A stretch of 64,000 bases of DNA from Micractinium sp. NFX-FRZ (lineage: Eukaryota; Chlorophyta; Trebouxiophyceae; Chlorellales; Chlorellaceae). The notes beneath the pieces were generated by a model. It ran no database searches, was not told the origin of the DNA, and saw only the letters and a list, made by a program, of their open reading frames with translations. The position numbers and the translations under genes were made by a program. Location: positions 1-64,000 of the forward strand of contig JAPTJF010000298.1 in the NCBI GenBank assembly GCA_029339195.1, read 5' to 3'. Below, piece by piece: positions 44,673 to 64,000 of the stretch. The first letter of the stretch is position 1; the number at the start of each line of letters is the position of its first letter.

Positions 44673-47600
44673 TCACTGTCGTGCACAGTGCTTCTTTGCC
44701 GGCCTCCCCACATCTCCGCCGCTGCCAGCTGGCTGCCAGAGGCCCGCCCCAGGCTGCACCAGTGGGTAGGCAGGCAGGTGAGGCTGCAGCTGGGAGCCCG
44801 CTGCCATTGCCATCATGTGGGCATGGCCTGCTGCCATGGCCTGAGCGCGTTGCTGCCACAGCACGGGTTGCGTTGTGCCGAAAGCGCCCACAGGCGCGGG
44901 CAGCAGCAGCGGCACCCACCCGGCGGCGGCGTTGGGCACAGCTGGCAGTGCCTGAAAGCCAGCGGCGGGTTGCACTGGTGTCGGCCACCAGGCAGCTGGA
45001 GCCTGCAGTGGCGTGGGTGCCCAGCCAGCACCGGGCAGCACAGGAGTGTGCGCCCACCCGGCTGCAGCAGGCGCAATGCTAGGGGGAGGGGCCGCAAGTG
45101 GCGGCAGTGGGTGGCCTCCCCTCTGCTCAGCAGAGAGAGCAGCGGCTCGCAGTGCTGCAGCCAGCTGGGGGTGCTGCCTGCAAGCTTCCTGCACACACTC
45201 TGCTTGCGGCCGAAGGAAGATGCGCCGCTTGATGGACAGCTGCAGGGAAGGGGGGGAGGGAGGGGTGACGTGAAGGTGTGTGCAGTGTCAAGGCAGGCCG
45301 TGCAGCTTCCACCCCTCACGTTCAGCTGGTGGCCCAAGACGCTGGCTTATGCCGCCAGCGCACGCTGCCACCTCATGCTGTTAGCTCGTGCTGCCTGCTT
45401 GCCGTGGTGCCTTGCATCGCCTCAATGAACGTCGCCGCCTGCTGGGCGCTGCCAAGCGTGAGCAGCACCGTGTCCCCGCGAGTGTCGCCAGCCTGAATCT
45501 TTGCCTCCACCACTGCAGGCAGGGTGGGACGGGCGTGCGAAGCACGTTAGAGCAGAGTAGGGCGGTGAGCAGGCAGGCAACTCTGCCCCTTTTGCCTTCC
45601 AAGCCGAGCCACCGCAGCATCCCAGGACACAAGCACGTACTGCACGCGACTAATGCAGCAGCTGCCAGGAAGCTGCTGACAGGCAGGCTCCCATGAGGCA
45701 CGCATCAATGGATATTTCAGACACCTTGCCATGGCAGGGGATCACCGCACCTGTGCCTCCAGTGCCCGCCACAAGCGTCTCGAGTTCTGGGAGCACAGCT
45801 TCACCGCAATTCGAGAGCAGCCCTCCAACAAACACCGTACTAGCAGTCATCTGCACCTCCCTCCGACCATTGCGTCCCCAGTGCACCACCGCCACTGATG
45901 CCAGCGGCGCTCCTGCTGAGCACGCGCCGCTGGCGGCGGCAGCAGCCGGAGCCCGGGACAGGGCGTGGGCTTGACAAGCCTGGGCCTGCGCCTGCGCCCG
46001 GGCCTGGGCCTGGGCAGCTTGAGCCCGGGCCTGCGCCTGCGCCTGGGCAGCTTGAGCCCGGGCCTGCGCCTGGGCCTGAGCAGCTTGAGCCCGGGCCTGC
46101 ACCTGCGCCTGGGCCTGGGCCTGCGCCTGGGCTGGAGCAGCTTGAGCAGCCTGGGACTGCTGCTGTGGAGATGGCGGCTGCTGGCCACCCTGCCGCCCTG
46201 GCTGCTGCAATTCAACCTGCAGCTGCCGCTGCTGCCCATGATGCCCATGCGAGTCCTCAGAAGATTGAGACATGTCGGCACTCAGCTGGGTGGAATGCGC
46301 TACATCCTCCTCTGACCCCCCTCCTGCCGCCGCCGCTGGCGCATCACTGCTGACTTCACTGCCCAAGGGTTGGGCGGAGCCAGGGCATGCGCCCCCTGGC
46401 TGCTGCACTGCTCCTCCCTTGTCTGCCCTTGGCAGAGGTACCGCTGCCTGCTGCTGCTGCTTTGGCTTGTGCTCTGCCTCTGGCTCTGGTGGCCCAGCCG
46501 CTAGCAGCTGCAGCTGCAGCTGCTGCTGCTCTGTCTGCGGCGCTGCTGCCAGCTGCTGCTGCTGCTGCTGCTGTCGCTCTGGCAGCAGTGCTGCTCCTGC
46601 CTCCTGCCTCTGCTGCTGTTGTTTCGGTGGCGGCACTGCCGCCAGCTGCTGCTGCTGCTCTGGAGTCGCCACCAGCGTGGCCGCCAGCTGCTTCTCTTGC
46701 TGCTTTGTCAGTACCAGGTGCTGCTGCTGGTCTGGCTGCGGTACAGGCACCGCCACAGGCTGCTGTTGCTGCTGCACCGGCAGCGGAACGGCCGCCCTGT
46801 GCTGCTGCTCTGCCTCTGGCAGCGGCACTGCCGCCAGTTGCTGTTGCATCGAGGCAATGCCTGCCTGGTCATGAACCTGCAGCGCCAGCGCTACCAGCTG
46901 CTGCTGCTGCTGCTCCAGGGGCTGCCTGCCGTGCTGGGAATGCCAGCGCAGCGCTGCCTGCTTGCGCCAGGCCGAGGCGGCGGCCTGCAGCGCAGTGGCG
47001 GGGATCAGATGATGGGCAGGGTGCACCGCCAGCCAGCGCAGCAAGGCAGTTGCAGGTGCAACATTGGCTCTCCAAAAGCAACACTATCATGAACCTTCCT
47101 GCGGATCCACTCTCTGTTCATGCTGAATTACCCTGCAAGGCACAGCACCACACCTCACCTCTGCCAGAGGCAGCTGCTGCCCGCTGCTCTGCAGCGCCTC
47201 TGCCAGGCGCGCCAGCTCAGCCCGCCCGTGCGCCACCCAGCTGCCCTCCTCTGCTAGAGGGCAGGCGCTGGACACGCTTGCCACAGGGATGGTGCGCAGC
47301 GGCGGCTGTGGCGGCGGCCCGTCGCCGTCCGCTGCCGCCTGCCTGGTGGGCTCCTGCAGGCACCCAGTGGCAAAAGGGCATTGATGTTTACAGGTTAGTT
47401 CCTGGCTGGTGGCGCACTAGTGGTGGGGACGCGGACGGTGGAACAGGGGGGCAAAATGGCCCTGCCCACACGCTGCTACGGGCGGGGGCAATGACCCTCC
47501 CCAGTGACACCTGTGAGGCAGCACGGCGCACCTGGACGGCAACGCAGGGCTTGCCGTTGTCTTGTAAGAAGTAGTGTGCTGCAGCCAGATGGTACTCCCC

Positions 47601-47929
47601 TTTCAACTTGAACCGCACAAACAGGCCGCGGACGAGGCTGGACACGCCGGCGAGCCCGAGCCCTGCAGGCGGGAGCGGCGGCAGGCGGATGGAAGGCACA
47701 CTCAGCACTGCGCTCCGGGGCATGCTATACTGATGTGGTAACTATAGGACGCCAGCTCGCCGGGACAATTTGTTCAAACCCGCCTGACTCTCACTACCTG
47801 CGACACCCATTCAACTCACGCGCCTGCTTCGGCCAGCAGGCTCTCCACCGCGTGCAGGTGCTGCAGTTCACTCCTGGTGCAGAGCAGCAGCTGCACGCTC
47901 TCGCGGGACACCACCGCCTGCCGCTCCAT
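44673..47929 (-). CDS. Gln/Ala-rich protein with an RRM-like domain (780 aa, 6 exons)
   Basis: Proposed exons (minus): 47929-47824, 47662-47532, 47353-47159, 46984-45751, 45512-45403, 45239-44673; phases agree, but introns 1 and 5 need GC donors (after 47824 and 45403), so those joins are less sure. N-terminal ~140 residues have helices (MERQAVVSRESVQLLL; FKLKGEYHLAAAHYFLQDNG) reminiscent of repeat or adaptor folds. Residues ~145-520 are Gln/Ala/Pro-rich with poly-Gln runs and an AQAQARAQA block encoded by 33-bp repeats. Residues ~525-603 look like an RNA-recognition motif: TVFVGGL as RNP2-like strand, then VVEAKIQ, TVLLTLGSAQQAATFIEAM and IKRRIFLRP. A Pro/Ala/Trp-rich tail (GWAHTPVLPGAGWAPTP) ends the protein. 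An RNA-binding, condensate-prone regulator is a reasonable guess; no family is certain. Confidence 0.6.
46010..46145. repeat. 33-bp coding tandem repeat (Ala/Gln/Arg)
   Basis: The block with core gcagcttgagcccgggcctg recurs at about 46014, 46047 and 46080, a 33-bp period that keeps the minus frame open as AQAQARAQA-type residues. Confidence 0.8.
46540..46580. repeat. CTG/CAG trinucleotide runs coding poly-Gln
   Basis: Runs of ctg on plus (cag on minus) near 46551-46572 encode seven or more consecutive Gln; shorter runs recur from 46450 to 46930. Confidence 0.85.
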
Positions 47930-48782
47930 GTGCGCGATACTAGTACTCGCAGAGGGACGCCAGATGACGTGTGCTTGCTGTAGAAGGAGGCCAGAATGTG
48001 AATGACAAAGGTACACCGGAGAGATGCACGCAACCGGCGCTTTCGAGCATCCCGCAGGCTCCTGGGCGCCGGCGCCTCTGCACAGTGGTGCCCAGCAGCG
48101 AGCGGGTGCAGGGGTGGTGGTGCACAGGCTCAGGAGCAGTAAACATTGATGCCAATCTAAAAGTCCGAGCTGAAGGAAAAAATAGGGGCGGCAAGTGAGG
48201 CTTGCATTTCGGTGTGAACTGCCTGCGGAACGGCGGCGCTTGCGCACGCGATTTGTTTCAGCTTTACAGCTGCACTGCTTCCCGCTGCCGTTCGTGTGCC
48301 ATTACCACTGCCAGCTAGACAATCTAGCCTGCAGCTGCCCCCCGTGAGTCCTTACAGGTCCGCAGCGCCTCAGGCGCAGTAGGGGCAGGCCAGCAAAAGC
48401 AGGCAGCAACGGGGGCCAGCGAGGGCGGGGGCAGGGGGCTGGGCTCAGCCAGCGGTGAGGGGGATGTGCACGACGGGCGCAGGGGCATGAAAGGGGTAAA
48501 AAACAAAATGAGAGGCGTGTACAACAATCGAGTGGGTGGGTGGGCAGTGCAGGGGTGTGTGGGTTGCGGTGAGCGTAAGCAGGGTGGGGGTAGGGGCCAT
48601 TCGTTGTGCCTCGATCCCTGCTGCCCTCATGCGGCAGGCAGCGTCATTCACTGTGGCTAGGCCTCAGCACCCACTTGCGGCGCCCATGGGCAGTGTTGTG
48701 AGGGGCAGGCAGAGTCCGGTGCTTCCAGGGAGGGAGGGCAGCGGGCACAGCTGTGGTGGCGCTGTACACGTGCCGTACACGC
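47930..48782. other. Intergenic: PTA 3' side / Gln-rich promoter
   Basis: 853 bp. Minus-strand TGTAA at about 48355 may be the PTA poly(A) signal, about 430 nt past its stop. No gene seen. Confidence 0.5.
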
Positions 48783-58861
<10,079 letters not shown>

Positions 58862-59240
58862 GGCTGCTGCCCAGTGGTTGGCCGGGCGGGAAGCTGAAGG
58901 AGGCGGGCGCCAGGCGCTGGGTGCGCAGCAGCAGCTGCAGGTCCCGGTGAGCTATGACGTTCCCCTTGCCCTACTTTATTGTTTTGCCGATCCACGAGCA
59001 ATTGATCATGCTCTAGTGAGCTTTGGCGACATGACTTTGCCACCTGTCACCTTAGGCAGGATGCTGAGCAATCAATATGCTATAGGAAGCTCCTGTTGGG
59101 CAGATCACTCACAGCGGTGCTCTGAGGGTCAGCAAGCAGCGGGAGGCACTTCCGGAGCCGCACCTTGGCCTTCGCCAGCCAGCCCCCGCCCTGCTCTCGC
59201 CCGGCCCACCGTAGCCTGAAAGCCTTGGAAGCTCGCCACC
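58862..59240. promoter_or_regulatory. Divergent PTA-ACK promoter region
   Basis: 379 bp between outward-facing start codons, so both promoters or a shared one must lie here. It has an AT-richer centre (tactttattgttttgcc near 58971; caatatgctatagg near 59072) and a CRE-like tgacgt at about 58955. A likely 5' UTR acceptor (ccaccgtag) lies just before the ACK start. Shared expression of the two pathway genes is the obvious inference. Confidence 0.6.
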
Positions 59241-63894
<4,654 letters not shown>

Positions 63895-64000
63895 ACGACC
63901 CCCCCCCCCCCCCAGCATACCGGCACTGCGCGGCAGGGCTGGGCTGGGGCGGCCCCGCCGGCACATGTTCCCGCCACTCGCGCATGCCGCCATTTCTCGC
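63895..64000. other. ACK 3' region to window end
   Basis: Starts with a C-run (about 63898-63913). No poly(A) motif is seen before the window ends. Confidence 0.5.

Noticed and set aside
46868..47095. Alternative splice ending at ggagag before 47082 in the Gln-rich gene
   Set aside because: It gives a frame that soon stops; the acceptor at 46985 keeps the long Gln-rich frame.

Overview
The window reads as nuclear DNA of a GC-rich green alga (Chlorophyta, probably Trebouxiophyceae or Chlorophyceae). The evidence is high GC, genes split by many short GT-AG (and some GC-AG) introns, CAG/Ala/Gln-rich proteins, a Ser/Pro-repeat wall-type protein, TGTAA motifs downstream of several stop codons, and a head-to-head phosphate acetyltransferase/acetate kinase pair of the kind known in chlorophytes. 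I see no prokaryotic operon, tRNA, rRNA, CRISPR array or intact transposon.

Layout. 1-687 (minus): 5' part of a Ser/Pro-repeat protein running off the left edge. 2095-13771: three genes in a row on the minus strand, namely a membrane-anchored SGNH hydrolase-like protein (2095-6971), a SRPBCC/START-like protein with a C-terminal membrane segment (7312-10398) and an ABHD17-type alpha/beta hydrolase (10776-13771). 14201-26696: plus-strand genes MCM10 (replication initiation factor), a small unknown protein and a CDCA7-like zf-4CXXC_R1 protein. 27747-34181: an ankyrin-like protein (+), a coiled-coil RING protein (-) and a second ankyrin protein (+). 35151-41501 (-): a bacterial-type fatty acyl-CoA ligase with a PTS1-like C terminus. 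43150-44352 (+): armadillo-repeat plus MYND-finger protein. 44673-47929 (-): Gln/Ala-rich protein with an RRM-like fold. 48783-58861 (-) and 59241-63894 (+): divergent phosphate acetyltransferase and acetate kinase, together the acetyl-CoA/acetyl-phosphate/acetate fermentation pathway, sharing a 379-bp intergenic region.

Gene models were built by hand from reading frame, splice consensus and phase. In each spliced model the exon lengths sum to a multiple of three: SGNH 628 aa, SRPBCC 515, ABHD17 298, MCM10 815, CDCA7-like 457, ligase 549, PTA 784, ACK 417.

The most unusual observation is in the PTA/ACK pair. At least ten splice boundaries or exon edges have imperfect 'echo' copies inside the adjacent intron, mostly about 90-120 nt (range 49-176 nt) from the real edge, often keeping the splice-site consensus. 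Two edges are present three times (PTA exon 18 end, ACK exon 10 start). Other points of interest are frequent GC-AG introns, a 78-bp inverted repeat in the largest PTA intron, a targeting mismatch between PTA (presequence) and ACK (none), and a CDCA7-like protein with an altered zinc region.
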